Positions 1 to 8,492 of a stretch of DNA of 43,967 nt are shown one piece after another. The position numbers were made by a program, and so were the translations under genes. Position 1 is the stretch's first letter, and every line of letters begins with the position of its first letter. The stretch is from NCBI GenBank assembly GCA_016185205.1, contig JACPOA010000014.1, forward strand, positions 1 to 43,967. Reading direction: 5' to 3'. Under the pieces are notes generated by a model, which was given only the letters and a program-made list of their open reading frames with translations, was not told the DNA's origin and did no database searches. Source of the DNA: Hyphomicrobiales bacterium. Lineage in GTDB: Bacteria > Pseudomonadota > Alphaproteobacteria > Rhizobiales > Xanthobacteraceae.

Positions 1-92
1 GCATCGACAACCCGCTGTTCTACCGCGACAACACCATGATGCTCTTGGGCGACGCCAAGAAAATGACCGAGAGCATCGTCAAGGGGATGTAG
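1..92 (+). CDS. pntB: NAD(P) transhydrogenase subunit beta, C-terminal end (partial)
   Basis: Only the last 29 codons are present, read from base 3 to the TAG at 90-92. The tail contains NPLFYRDNTMMLLGDAKK, which is the highly conserved end of the NADP(H)-binding domain III of the proton-translocating transhydrogenase beta subunit (PntB). The family couples hydride transfer between NADH and NADP+ to proton movement across the inner membrane. A hairpin terminator follows at 118-141, so the gene probably ends its own operon. Its position directly before two NAD(P)H/2-oxoacid redox genes may reflect a shared redox theme, but that is inference. The 5' part lies outside the window. Confidence 0.87.
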   Translation, partial: IDNPLFYRDNTMMLLGDAKKMTESIVKGM

Positions 93-117
93 AGCGGCGC
101 GGCAACTCAGAATCAAA

Positions 118-141
118 ATGGCCGGGAAAGTTCCCGGCCAT
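118..141 (+). terminator. Hairpin terminator after pntB
   Basis: ATGGCCGGGAA and TTCCCGGCCAT form a near-perfect dyad around a central AG, giving a strong GC-rich stem 26 nt after the pntB stop. It is followed by a moderately T-rich stretch (ATTGCATTTG) rather than a clean U-tract. It separates pntB from the next promoter. Confidence 0.7.
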
Positions 142-196
142 ATTGCATTTGTGCGTTCTTAATCAATGGCTTACTTGATCGATATCCAGCCGTCAC

Positions 197-210
197 TTGA
201 TCCATCTCAA
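197..210 (+). promoter_or_regulatory. FNR/FixK-type site upstream of the 2-oxoacid oxidoreductase
   Basis: TTGATCCATCTCAA matches the TTGA-N6-TCAA consensus of FNR/FixK/NarR regulators in both half sites. Its centre is about 70 nt before the ATG at 274, so a class II start site about 41 nt downstream (near 245) would leave a normal leader. A weaker half match, TTGATCGATATCCA, lies at 175-188. The site implies low-oxygen or nitrate-linked induction of the two redox genes that follow. Confidence 0.68.
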
Positions 211-273
211 GGCGGATTACCGCCATCGTCCTAACTGTTTGCAAGCAGCGAGCAGGCCACACGGGGTGAATAA

Positions 274-3200
274 ATGAACGCCAAATATCCCGGGATTCCC
301 AACGTCATCCATGGAAACGGTGCCATCGCCGAGGTGATGGGCCATGTGTGCGGCGGGGTCATCGGTTATCCGATCACGCCATCCACGGAGATATCGGAAA
401 TCTACGAGGCGTTCCGGTCGAGCGGCGGCTGCAATGTCTGGGACAAGCACCCGTTCTTTTTCGAGCCGGAAGGCGAACATTCCGCGCAGAGCGGCGCGCT
501 TGGCGCGGCGCTGACCGGCGGCAAATACGTTTCCAACGCATCGTCGAGCCAAGGCATCCTGTACGGACTCGAATCGCATTACGTCACCGTCGGCAAGAAG
601 GTCGGCGGCTTCGTGTTGCATGTGGCGGCCCGCGTCGTCTCCAAGCATTCGCTCAACGTGATGGCGGGTCATGACGACGTCTACGCGCTGCTGCAGTCCG
701 GTTACACGATCCTGTTCGGCAGCAATCCGCAGGAAGCCGCCGATCTCGCCGCGATCTCCTACAAGCTCAGCGCCCTGTCGCTGATCCCGGTTGCCAACGC
801 CATGGACGGCTTCGCCACCAGCCACATGCTGTCGGAAGCCTTGATGCCCGAACCGGAACTGCTGCGGGAATTCCTCGGCGATCCCAGCAGCCGCATCAAA
901 TGCCCGACGGTGGCGCAGGAGATGTTGTTCGGCGCCAAGGGCCGCGTGTTTCAGCTGCAGCGTTACCTTGCGCGGCACCAGAACGACTTCATGCCGAGCG
1001 ACCTGAAGAAGGTGAACGCCTTCCTCGCTGCAACCGCCGACGACATCGAACGCGACTATGCAGGCGCGCTGATCGAGCAGACGCTTGCGTGGATTCCGGA
1101 AGAGCTGCGCAGCCAGTGGTACCGCCAGTGGATCAACGCCAATGAAAAGGGAACGCGCCAACGCGTTCCCGCGCTGGTCGATATACACAATCCTGGCCTG
1201 ACCGGCGGCGTGCAGAACCAACCCGACTTCCAGGCCGGCTCGGCCGACCACCGCACGCATTTCGTCAACGAGGTCCCGCGTTTCGCCCGCGAGGTGATGC
1301 AGGAATACGCCGCTTTGACCGGCCGGGAATACGGCCCGATCAAGACCTTCATGTGCGACGACGCCGAAACGGTGATGATCGGCCTCGGCTCGGTCACCGA
1401 CGATGCCGAAGCGGTCGCGACCTACCTGCGCGGAAAGGGCAAGAAGGTCGGCGTCATTTCAGTCAAGCTGCTGCAGCCGTTCCCGGAAGCCGAAGTCGTT
1501 GCGGCGCTGCACGGCAAGAAGGCGGTCACCGTGCTGGAGCGCTCGGACGTCACCGCGTTGACCAGCATGGTGACGCAGGCGCTGTTCAAGGCGTGCGAGA
1601 ACGCCGATGGCATTCGTCATCCCGGTATCCCGGCGCTCAAGAAGGTGCCGAAGATCACCACCGCGATCTTCGGCTTGGGTGCCCATGACCTGCAGCCGCG
1701 TCACCTGATTGCCGCGTATAAGAATATGGAGACCTGCAACGTCCCATTCGTCTATCTCGGCTCCCAGTTCTTCGCGAAGGACCCGTCGCCGCGCATTGCC
1801 GCGTTGCAGGACAGGCTGAAGGCCGCCTATCCGGAAACCGAGCTGATGGCGCTGGAAACCGAGCCGAACCCCAGCCTGCTTCCGAAAGCGGCGTTCCGCG
1901 TCCGCTTCCACTCGGTCGGTGGCTACGGAACGATCGCCACCGGCAAGCTATTGACCGACATCCTTGCCGGCGTGCTCGATCTCCACTCGAAATCGTCGCC
2001 GAAATACGGGTCGGAGAAAAGCGGCGCGCCGACCAATTATTACATCACGCTGAGCCCCGAGCCGGTGCTGCTCACCAACGCCGAGCTGGAAGACGTCGAA
2101 ATCGTCGTTTCGCCGGATCACAGGGTGTTCAGCCACTCCAATCCGCTGCGCGGGCTGGTGGCAGGCGGCACATTCATCCTGCAATCGCAGCTTCCGCCGG
2201 TCGAGGTTTGGCAGGAACTGCCGGCGCAGGCGCGCAAGACCATCCGCGACAGGAAAATCAACGTCTATGTCGTCGACGGCTTCGCGGTTGCCAAACGGCA
2301 CGCGCCGACGCCGGAGCTGGAAACCCGCATGATGGGCATCGCCTTCATCGGCGCGATCTGCGGGCATGTCGACCGCATTGCGGCGGGGGCTTCGGAAGAG
2401 GTCATGCTGAAGAAAATCCAGCAGCAGATTTCCAAGAAGTTCGGCGCCAAGGGCGGCGCCGTCGTCGAAGGCAATATGGCGGTGATCCGCGAAGGGCTCG
2501 AGGCGACCCAGAAGCTCAACTACAACGATCCGGAATTTGTGCAGGCGGAAAAGGCCCCGGTGCGGGCGAACGGCCGCGGTGTCGCGATTTCGGCCGCGAT
2601 GTGCCGTGCCGCCGGGTCGGCATCGAGCGCCGGATTCCTCGACCGGGACTACTACGACGACATGGTGGCCGCCCCGTTCCGGGACGGCACCATCGCCGAA
2701 GCGCCGGTGCTGCCTGGCACCGGTCTGTTCATGCCGGCGGGAAGCGCCGCGTTCAAAGATAAGGGCATGTTCCGGCGCGATGCGCCGGAGTTCATCGCCG
2801 ATCTGTGCACCGGCTGCATGGAATGTGCGCTGGTCTGCCCGGACGCGGCGATTCCGAACACGGTGCACGACATCCACGACCTGCTGCTCACCGCCATCCG
2901 CCAGCTCGATATCGTGGAGACACAGCGCGAAGCGCTGCGCGGCCAGGTCCATACGCTCAACGACGCGGTGCGCGAAATCTATCGGCACGAGAAGGAGCCC
3001 AAGCCGTTCCACCAGATCGTGGCAGCGGCGGCGGACGAACTCGACATCGACGACGCCGTGCTGCGCCGCAATCTCGGCAAGCTGGCCGATGCGCTGACCG
3101 TGTTCCCGGTCGCCAAGACGCGGCCGTTCTTCGACACCATGGAGAAGGCGGTTCCCGGCAGCGGCGGGCTCTATTCGGTCGCGATCGACCCGTGGAAATG

Positions 3201-5262
3201 CACCGGCTGCCTCGAGTGTATCGACGTCTGCGGACCGCATGCGCTGGTCGAGCATGAACAGGACGCGGCGCTACTCGAAACGCTGCAAACGCGGTTTGAA
3301 TTCCTCAGCCGGACGTCCAACACGCCGGCCCGCTTTGTCGATGGAGCAACCAAGCCCGACGGCGACACCAAGCGGTTGATGCTCGATCGCAACAACTACT
3401 ACGCGACCACCGGCGGTCACGGCGCCTGTCGCGGTTGCGGCGAGGTCACCGCCATCCGGCTCGTCACCGGCGCCAACCACGCGATCCACGACAAGCGGCG
3501 CAAGGAGCATATCCGTGAGGTGGAGAGCCTGATCGAGCGGCTGAACGCCAAGCTGCCGTCGGTGCAGAACAGCGAGCAGGATCCGAAGCGTTGCGAGCGC
3601 ATCGCGCAGACCATCGCGACGCTGGAGAAGCGGCTGTATCTGCTCGAGAGCGGTCCGAGTGGCAATGGCCCGGCCAGCACGGTGATCGCCAACGCGACCG
3701 GCTGCAGCAGCGTGTACGCTTCGACGTTCCCGTTCAACCCGTACAACGACCCGTGGGTCAACAGCCTGTTCCAGGACACTCCCGCCGTGGCCAAGGGCAT
3801 CTTCGAGGGCCTGAGCGCGGAAGCGAGCGACGACATTCGAGCGTTGCGTATCGCCAAGCTGGATCTCGACGACGATTACGATCCGCAGGTGCACGACCGG
3901 TTCTTCCGCCTGTTCGGATGGGCTCAGTTTACTCCTGAGGAGCTGGGCCTGCTGCCGACCGTGATCAGCATGGGCGGCGACGGCGCGACCTACGATATCG
4001 GGTTCGGCGCATTGTCGCGGCTTCTCAGCACGACGACACCGATCAAGGTCGTGGTGCTCAATACCGGCGCCTACTCGAACACCGGCGGACAGGCATCGAC
4101 GGCGAGCCTGACCGGCCAGGACTCCGACCTTAGCCGGTTTGGCTCCGCCCATAGCGGCAAGCAGGACGAACGCAAGGAGCTGGGCCTGATCGCCGCGTTC
4201 CATCCGAACGTCTTCGTGGTCCAGGCCTGCACCGCGCTGCAGGGACACTTCCTGAAGAACGTCATCGACTACCTGAACCACAACGACTCGCCGGCGGTGC
4301 TCGACGTCTACACGCCCTGTCAGCCGGAGCATGGTATCGCGGATTCAACCTCCAACCGGCACGCCCGCATGGCGGTGGAAAGCCGCATGAATCCCGTGTT
4401 CGTGCACGATCCGCGCCGCGCCGGCGATCTGCACGGGCGGTTCTCGCTCGACGGAAATCCGGACGCCGGCAAGGACTGGACGACCAACACGATCGAGTAT
4501 GTCGAGGACGGCGCCACCAAGCTGTTGCAGGTGCCGTTGACCCCGGCCGACTTCGCGCTGACCGAAGGCCGGTTCAAAAAGCAATTTCGACGCCTCGCAG
4601 CCGATGCTGTCGGCGTGCCGGTGCACGAGTACATCGAGCTGAGCGTGGCTGATCGCGAGGGCAAGACGCCGTTCGTCTGGTCGACCGGCGACGACAAGAA
4701 GCTGATCAAGCTCGAAACGTCGCAGACGCTCATTCATCTGGTCCAGGAGCGCCGGAAATACTGGCGCACCCTGCAGTATCTGAGCGGGCTCGATGTCGCG
4801 AAGCTGGATGCGGATCATCACGCCGAGCTGGAAGCCCTGCGGCGCCAGTACAAGGAATCGGTGGAGGCGCGCGAATCCTCGATCGACTCGATCGCCCGCG
4901 CGATGTCGGAGCTGGCGTCGTCGTCCAATGCGCCGCCCTCCAACGGTTTCGCGGCGGCTTTGATGCCGGGAGCGGGGGTCGCGGCCACGGCGGCGGCGCC
5001 CGACGCTGCCGCGGCGACCAACGGGTCGGCCGTGGTCACGCTCGCCGAAGAAGACCTTGCGAAGTGCAACAACTGCAAGACCTGTTATCAGGACCTGAGC
5101 GAGCTGTTCGAGAAGACCAGGATCGTGGTCGACGGTACAGCCAAGGAGGTGGCTCACCTTATTCCGGGAGCGCTCGATCACATCAAGATCACGCCGGAAC
5201 TCAAGAGCAAGCTAACCCGTGTCGCCGCCAACTGTGACGCGGAGATCATCCATGCGCACTGA
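274..5262 (+). CDS. Single-chain 2-oxoacid:acceptor oxidoreductase, PFOR/NifJ-like, unusually long
   Basis: 1662 residues; ATG preceded by GGGGTG at 263-268. The family oxidatively decarboxylates a 2-oxoacid with CoA, passing electrons through TPP and Fe-S clusters to ferredoxin or a partner flavoprotein. Visible order: alpha domain (about 8-240, GYPITPSTEI at 31-40), beta-like domain (330-500), gamma domain (542-705, FHSVGGYGT), two 4Fe-4S motifs (Cys845/848/851/855 and Cys976/979/982/986), then the TPP domain (CRGCGE at 1052-1057, Cys1144, GGDG near 1234, NTGAYSNTGGQ at 1263-1273, Cys1349). All four proximal-cluster cysteines are therefore present. This is the PFOR order, but PFORs are usually about 1170-1200 residues. 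The excess is a 120-residue insert between the two clusters, a charged helical insert at about 1070-1125, and a C-terminal tail of about 250 residues ending in a CX2CX2C motif (1598-1604) plus Cys1654. The gene overlaps the next by 11 nt. The substrate (pyruvate, 2-oxoglutarate or other) cannot be read from the sequence. Confidence 0.85.
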   Translation: MNAKYPGIPNVIHGNGAIAEVMGHVCGGVIGYPITPSTEISEIYEAFRSSGGCNVWDKHPFFFEPEGEHSAQSGALGAALTGGKYVSNASSSQGILYGLESHYVTVGKKVGGFVLHVAARVVSKHSLNVMAGHDDVYALLQSGYTILFGSNPQEAADLAAISYKLSALSLIPVANAMDGFATSHMLSEALMPEPELLREFLGDPSSRIKCPTVAQEMLFGAKGRVFQLQRYLARHQNDFMPSDLKKVNAFLAATADDIERDYAGALIEQTLAWIPEELRSQWYRQWINANEKGTRQRVPALVDIHNPGLTGGVQNQPDFQAGSADHRTHFVNEVPRFAREVMQEYAALTGREYGPIKTFMCDDAETVMIGLGSVTDDAEAVATYLRGKGKKVGVISVKLLQPFPEAEVVAALHGKKAVTVLERSDVTALTSMVTQALFKACENADGIRHPGIPALKKVPKITTAIFGLGAHDLQPRHLIAAYKNMETCNVPFVYLGSQFFAKDPSPRIAALQDRLKAAYPETELMALETEPNPSLLPKAAFRVRFHSVGGYGTIATGKLLTDILAGVLDLHSKSSPKYGSEKSGAPTNYYITLSPEPVLLTNAELEDVEIVVSPDHRVFSHSNPLRGLVAGGTFILQSQLPPVEVWQELPAQARKTIRDRKINVYVVDGFAVAKRHAPTPELETRMMGIAFIGAICGHVDRIAAGASEEVMLKKIQQQISKKFGAKGGAVVEGNMAVIREGLEATQKLNYNDPEFVQAEKAPVRANGRGVAISAAMCRAAGSASSAGFLDRDYYDDMVAAPFRDGTIAEAPVLPGTGLFMPAGSAAFKDKGMFRRDAPEFIADLCTGCMECALVCPDAAIPNTVHDIHDLLLTAIRQLDIVETQREALRGQVHTLNDAVREIYRHEKEPKPFHQIVAAAADELDIDDAVLRRNLGKLADALTVFPVAKTRPFFDTMEKAVPGSGGLYSVAIDPWKCTGCLECIDVCGPHALVEHEQDAALLETLQTRFEFLSRTSNTPARFVDGATKPDGDTKRLMLDRNNYYATTGGHGACRGCGEVTAIRLVTGANHAIHDKRRKEHIREVESLIERLNAKLPSVQNSEQDPKRCERIAQTIATLEKRLYLLESGPSGNGPASTVIANATGCSSVYASTFPFNPYNDPWVNSLFQDTPAVAKGIFEGLSAEASDDIRALRIAKLDLDDDYDPQVHDRFFRLFGWAQFTPEELGLLPTVISMGGDGATYDIGFGALSRLLSTTTPIKVVVLNTGAYSNTGGQASTASLTGQDSDLSRFGSAHSGKQDERKELGLIAAFHPNVFVVQACTALQGHFLKNVIDYLNHNDSPAVLDVYTPCQPEHGIADSTSNRHARMAVESRMNPVFVHDPRRAGDLHGRFSLDGNPDAGKDWTTNTIEYVEDGATKLLQVPLTPADFALTEGRFKKQFRRLAADAVGVPVHEYIELSVADREGKTPFVWSTGDDKKLIKLETSQTLIHLVQERRKYWRTLQYLSGLDVAKLDADHHAELEALRRQYKESVEARESSIDSIARAMSELASSSNAPPSNGFAAALMPGAGVAATAAAPDAAAATNGSAVVTLAEEDLAKCNNCKTCYQDLSELFEKTRIVVDGTAKEVAHLIPGALDHIKITPELKSKLTRVAANCDAEIIHAH

Positions 5263-8098
5263 CGCATCAAGCCCCGCGGGCGCCAAAGTCGACGATCTCG
5301 ATCGCTATCGCCAGGCGAGCCGGTCGCTCGAGGTCACGCAGAACGAGATCGCGGAACTGGAACACAGCGAGGCTTTCGAGGTCTTCCAAAAACAGCTCGG
5401 GTTGCTGCGCAAACGGCTGCTGAACGATCCGCAGTCGCTGCGGCAGGTGTTCGTCGACGACGGCACCCAGGCGATCGTGTGGGAGTTCAAGCAGGACAAG
5501 CTCGGCGGCAACTTCATTAAGACGCTGTGGAACCTGTTGCTGCGCGACGACGACATGAGTTCGATCCTGCAGCGTTTCATCTGGAACGTTCCGCTCAAGT
5601 TCAAGCGCAAGTTCATCGCCGCGATCGATGCCCATCTGTCGGACCGCTACCCGATGTTCAAGGGCCTGTCGCAGGGCTGGCCCGCCCAGAACAGCATTCC
5701 GCCCTACATCCGCCCGCCGGAAGTGCGCGCCAAGGACTTCGATCTCGTGAATCAGGGCTATCTCGGCTACATGAGCCTCGGCTACAGCGCGCGCGAGGTC
5801 GATCTGCTGGTGTGGCTGGAGGTGCTGCGCGACAAGCAGTGCGAGGACCGGCCGTGCGAGATCGGCGTGCCGGTCGAGGGCAATGCCGAGAACAAAGGCG
5901 GCTGCCCGGTCAAGATTCATATCCCGGAGATGCTTGAACTCTTGGGTACCGGCCGGTTCAAGCAGGCGCTCGAACTGATCGAAGGCTGCAATCCGCTGCC
6001 GAATGTCACCGGTCGTGTCTGTCCGCAGGAAATGCAATGTCAGGGTGTCTGCACGCTGACCGGAAAGCCGATCGAAATCGGCCAGATTGAATGGTTCTTG
6101 CCGGAGCGCGAGCGGCTGGCGAACCCGCAAGGGTCGGCCGAGCGCCTTAAGGCCTATGCCAGTCCGTGGGCGAAGGCCGCAAAGCCGCCGATCGCGGTGG
6201 TCGGATCCGGTCCCGCCGGCCTGATCAACGCCTATCTGCTGGCGACTGAGGGATATCCCGTCACGATCTTCGAGGCCTTTCATGAACTCGGCGGTGTGCT
6301 GCGCTACGGCATCCCCGAGTTCCGGCTGCCGAATACGCTGATCGACGACGTGGTCGGCAAGATCAAGCTGCTGGGCGGCAGGTTTGTCACCAATTTCGTG
6401 GTCGGCAAGACCGCGACCATCGAGGATCTCAAGAAAGCCGGGTTCTGGAAGATCTTTGTCGGCACCGGCGCTGGCTTGCCGCGCTTCATGAACGTGCCGG
6501 GCGAGCACCTGCTGGGCGTGATGTCGGCCAACGAATTCCTCACCCGCGTCAACCTGATGCAGGCGCGGATCGAGGATTACGAAACACCGCTGCCGGAGGT
6601 CGCCGGCAAGCAGATCATCGTCATCGGCGGCGGCAATACCGCCATGGACGCGGCGCGCACCGCCAAACGGCTGGGCGGCATCGTCACCATCGTCTATCGC
6701 CGCACCAAGTCCGAGATGCCGGTGCGGGTGGAAGAGCTGCACCATGCGCTGGAAGAAGGCATCGAGCTGAAGGTGCTGCGGGCGCCGCGCGAGTTCGTGA
6801 GCGAAAAATCCCACGCGGTTTGCCACACCATTCTCGACGTCATGGAACTTGGGCCCCCCGACACGTCGCACCGGCGTGCGCCGGTCGTCACCGGCAAGAC
6901 CGAGACGATGCCGGTCGATCTCGTCATCATGGCACTCGGCAATACGTCGAACCCGATCATCAAGGACTCCGAACCCAACCTCAAGACCACCAAATGGGGC
7001 ACGATCGGCGTCAAGAGCGGATCGCAGCAGACCTCGCTCGACGGCGTCTATTCCGGTGGCGATGCCACGCGCGGCGGGTCGACCGCCATTCGCGCGGCTG
7101 GCGACGGTCAGGCGGCGGCGCGCGAGATCGTCGGCGATATCCCGTTCACCGCGGCGCAGATCAAGCAACTCGTCGCCAGTGCCGCGCGCTACACCGATCA
7201 GGGCCAGGCGTCCCAGACCATCGTCAAAAAGGTCGATCTCGCCGGCGGCATTGTCGAGCTCACCGTGAACTCGCCGCTGGTCGCCAAGGCGGCGCAGGCC
7301 GGACAGTTCGTGCGCGTGCTGCCGACGCCGAAGGGCGAGCTCATTCCGCTGACGCTCGCCGATTGGGACGCCGAGGCCGGAACCATCGACCTGGTCATCC
7401 AGGGAATGGGCACCAGCACCATCGGCATCAACAAGATGGCGGTCGGCGAAGCCTTCAGCGGCATCGCCGGCCCGCTCGGCCAGCCGAGCAAGTTGCATCG
7501 CTACGAGGGCGACCCGACGGTGGTGTTCGTCGCCGGCGGCGTTGGCCTGCCGCCGGTCTACCCGATCATGCGGGCGCATCTGCGGCTGGGCAACCACGTC
7601 ACTTTGATCGCCGGCTTCCGCACCGCGAGCCTGTTGTTCTGGACCGGCGAGGGCGAGCGCGTCGACCGGCTGCAGAAGGAATTCCCCGAGACGCTGGACG
7701 TGATCTACGCCAGCAATGACGGCACCTTCGGCGTCAAAGGCTTTGTCACCGGCCCGCTGCAAGAAATGTTGGAGCAGAACAAGGCCGGCAAAGGCCGCAA
7801 GATCGCCGAGGTGGTCGCGATCGGCCCGCCGCTGATGATGCGGGCGGTTAGCGATCTGACCAGGCCCTACGCGGTGCCGACCATCGCCAGCCTGAACTCG
7901 ATCATGGTCGATGCCACCGGCATGTGCGGCGCCTGCATGGTGCCGGTGAATCTCGACGGCAAGCTGGTGCGCAAGCACGCCTGTATCGACGGGCCCGAGA
8001 TCGACGCGCATATCATCGATTGGGACAAGTTCCTGCCGCGCTTCAACCAGTTCAAGTCGCAGGAGCAACAGAGCCGGGTGAAGCACGGCCTGGCTTGA
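5252..8098 (+). CDS. Multidomain NAD(P)H flavoprotein: GltD/NfnB-like module fused to NfnA/DHODB-type FNR and 2Fe-2S module
   Basis: 948 residues. The ATG at 5252 is chosen over an upstream in-frame GTG at 5219 because GGAG (5241-5244) sits 7 nt before it and it overlaps the preceding stop. After about 200 N-terminal residues that I do not recognise comes a GltD-type N-terminal Fe-S domain (Cys218, 246, 257, 263, 267). Next are an FAD-binding GSGPAG (about 318-323), an NAD(P)-binding GGGNTAMDAA (about 459), and SGGDATRGG closing the GltD-like part. The C-terminal 290 residues look like the ferredoxin-reductase fold of NfnA/dihydroorotate dehydrogenase electron-transfer subunits and end in Cys892, Cys895 and Cys911, probable 2Fe-2S ligands. 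In NfnAB and SudAB these two parts are separate subunits. Overlap with the 2-oxoacid oxidoreductase suggests the two work as one complex linking 2-oxoacid oxidation to NAD(P)H. That coupling is inference. Confidence 0.82.
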   Translation: MRTDASSPAGAKVDDLDRYRQASRSLEVTQNEIAELEHSEAFEVFQKQLGLLRKRLLNDPQSLRQVFVDDGTQAIVWEFKQDKLGGNFIKTLWNLLLRDDDMSSILQRFIWNVPLKFKRKFIAAIDAHLSDRYPMFKGLSQGWPAQNSIPPYIRPPEVRAKDFDLVNQGYLGYMSLGYSAREVDLLVWLEVLRDKQCEDRPCEIGVPVEGNAENKGGCPVKIHIPEMLELLGTGRFKQALELIEGCNPLPNVTGRVCPQEMQCQGVCTLTGKPIEIGQIEWFLPERERLANPQGSAERLKAYASPWAKAAKPPIAVVGSGPAGLINAYLLATEGYPVTIFEAFHELGGVLRYGIPEFRLPNTLIDDVVGKIKLLGGRFVTNFVVGKTATIEDLKKAGFWKIFVGTGAGLPRFMNVPGEHLLGVMSANEFLTRVNLMQARIEDYETPLPEVAGKQIIVIGGGNTAMDAARTAKRLGGIVTIVYRRTKSEMPVRVEELHHALEEGIELKVLRAPREFVSEKSHAVCHTILDVMELGPPDTSHRRAPVVTGKTETMPVDLVIMALGNTSNPIIKDSEPNLKTTKWGTIGVKSGSQQTSLDGVYSGGDATRGGSTAIRAAGDGQAAAREIVGDIPFTAAQIKQLVASAARYTDQGQASQTIVKKVDLAGGIVELTVNSPLVAKAAQAGQFVRVLPTPKGELIPLTLADWDAEAGTIDLVIQGMGTSTIGINKMAVGEAFSGIAGPLGQPSKLHRYEGDPTVVFVAGGVGLPPVYPIMRAHLRLGNHVTLIAGFRTASLLFWTGEGERVDRLQKEFPETLDVIYASNDGTFGVKGFVTGPLQEMLEQNKAGKGRKIAEVVAIGPPLMMRAVSDLTRPYAVPTIASLNSIMVDATGMCGACMVPVNLDGKLVRKHACIDGPEIDAHIIDWDKFLPRFNQFKSQEQQSRVKHGLA

Positions 8099-8105
8099 GA
8101 AGCGG

Positions 8106-8119
8106 TTGACCCAGGTCAA
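8106..8119 (+). promoter_or_regulatory. FNR/FixK-type site upstream of the four-Cys small protein
   Basis: TTGACCCAGGTCAA is a TTGA-N6-TCAA site, and also a TTGAC/GTCAA perfect dyad. It starts 7 nt after the flavoprotein stop and is centred about 60 nt before the ATG at 8173, a spacing compatible with class II activation starting near 8154. It implies the small gene has its own low-oxygen promoter rather than simply being read through. Confidence 0.66.
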
Positions 8120-8172
8120 TGCGCGAATGCGTTCTTTAGGAGTCACTGGAATAACGACCGCAGGAGGATTTG

Positions 8173-8454
8173 ATGCAAAGCCGCAATCCTCGCCCACCGG
8201 AAAACGGCGCTCAGGGGGAAGGCCCCGATGAGCTGCTCGACTGTCGCGTGGAGATGTTGGGTCTCGATCTGTCGGTGATCGAAAATGCCGGCAGCGCGCT
8301 GCAAGAAATCATGCGCAACTGCCCCATTTGCGGCCATCGCGAGGCTTGCGTGGCGGACCTGAAGCGCGATCCGAACGATCCGGTGTGGGAAACCTATTGC
8401 CCGAACGCCAAGGCGCTGCTGGGGCTGGCAGAATCCTCCTGGCAGACGCGCTAA
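8173..8454 (+). CDS. Small four-cysteine protein, DUF6455-like
   Basis: 93 residues from ATG 8173, with AGGAGG at 8162-8167; a TTG directly before it (8170) is an alternative start. The protein has CPICGHREAC followed about 25 residues later by YCPNAKALLG. The spacing CX2C...C...CPNA resembles DUF6455, a small alphaproteobacterial family with conserved cysteines that may bind a metal or Fe-S cluster; no function is established that I can name. There is no signal peptide or membrane segment. The FNR-type site just upstream and the position behind two Fe-S redox genes suggest a low-oxygen role. The family match is by motif recognition only. Confidence 0.72.
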   Translation: MQSRNPRPPENGAQGEGPDELLDCRVEMLGLDLSVIENAGSALQEIMRNCPICGHREACVADLKRDPNDPVWETYCPNAKALLGLAESSWQTR

Positions 8455-8492
8455 AGGCGGTAAGCGGCTTCTCATCGAGACCGAAAGTGCCT

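Noticed and set aside
1948-3255. 435-residue minus-strand open frame inside the 2-oxoacid oxidoreductase
   Set aside because: Antisense shadow of the cluster-binding domain with biased composition and no motifs.
5267-8197. 976-residue open frame on the minus strand across the flavoprotein gene
   Set aside because: It is antisense to a gene with clear FAD, NAD and Fe-S motifs, has an Arg/His/Asp/Gln-rich composition typical of high-GC antisense frames, and no recognisable domain.
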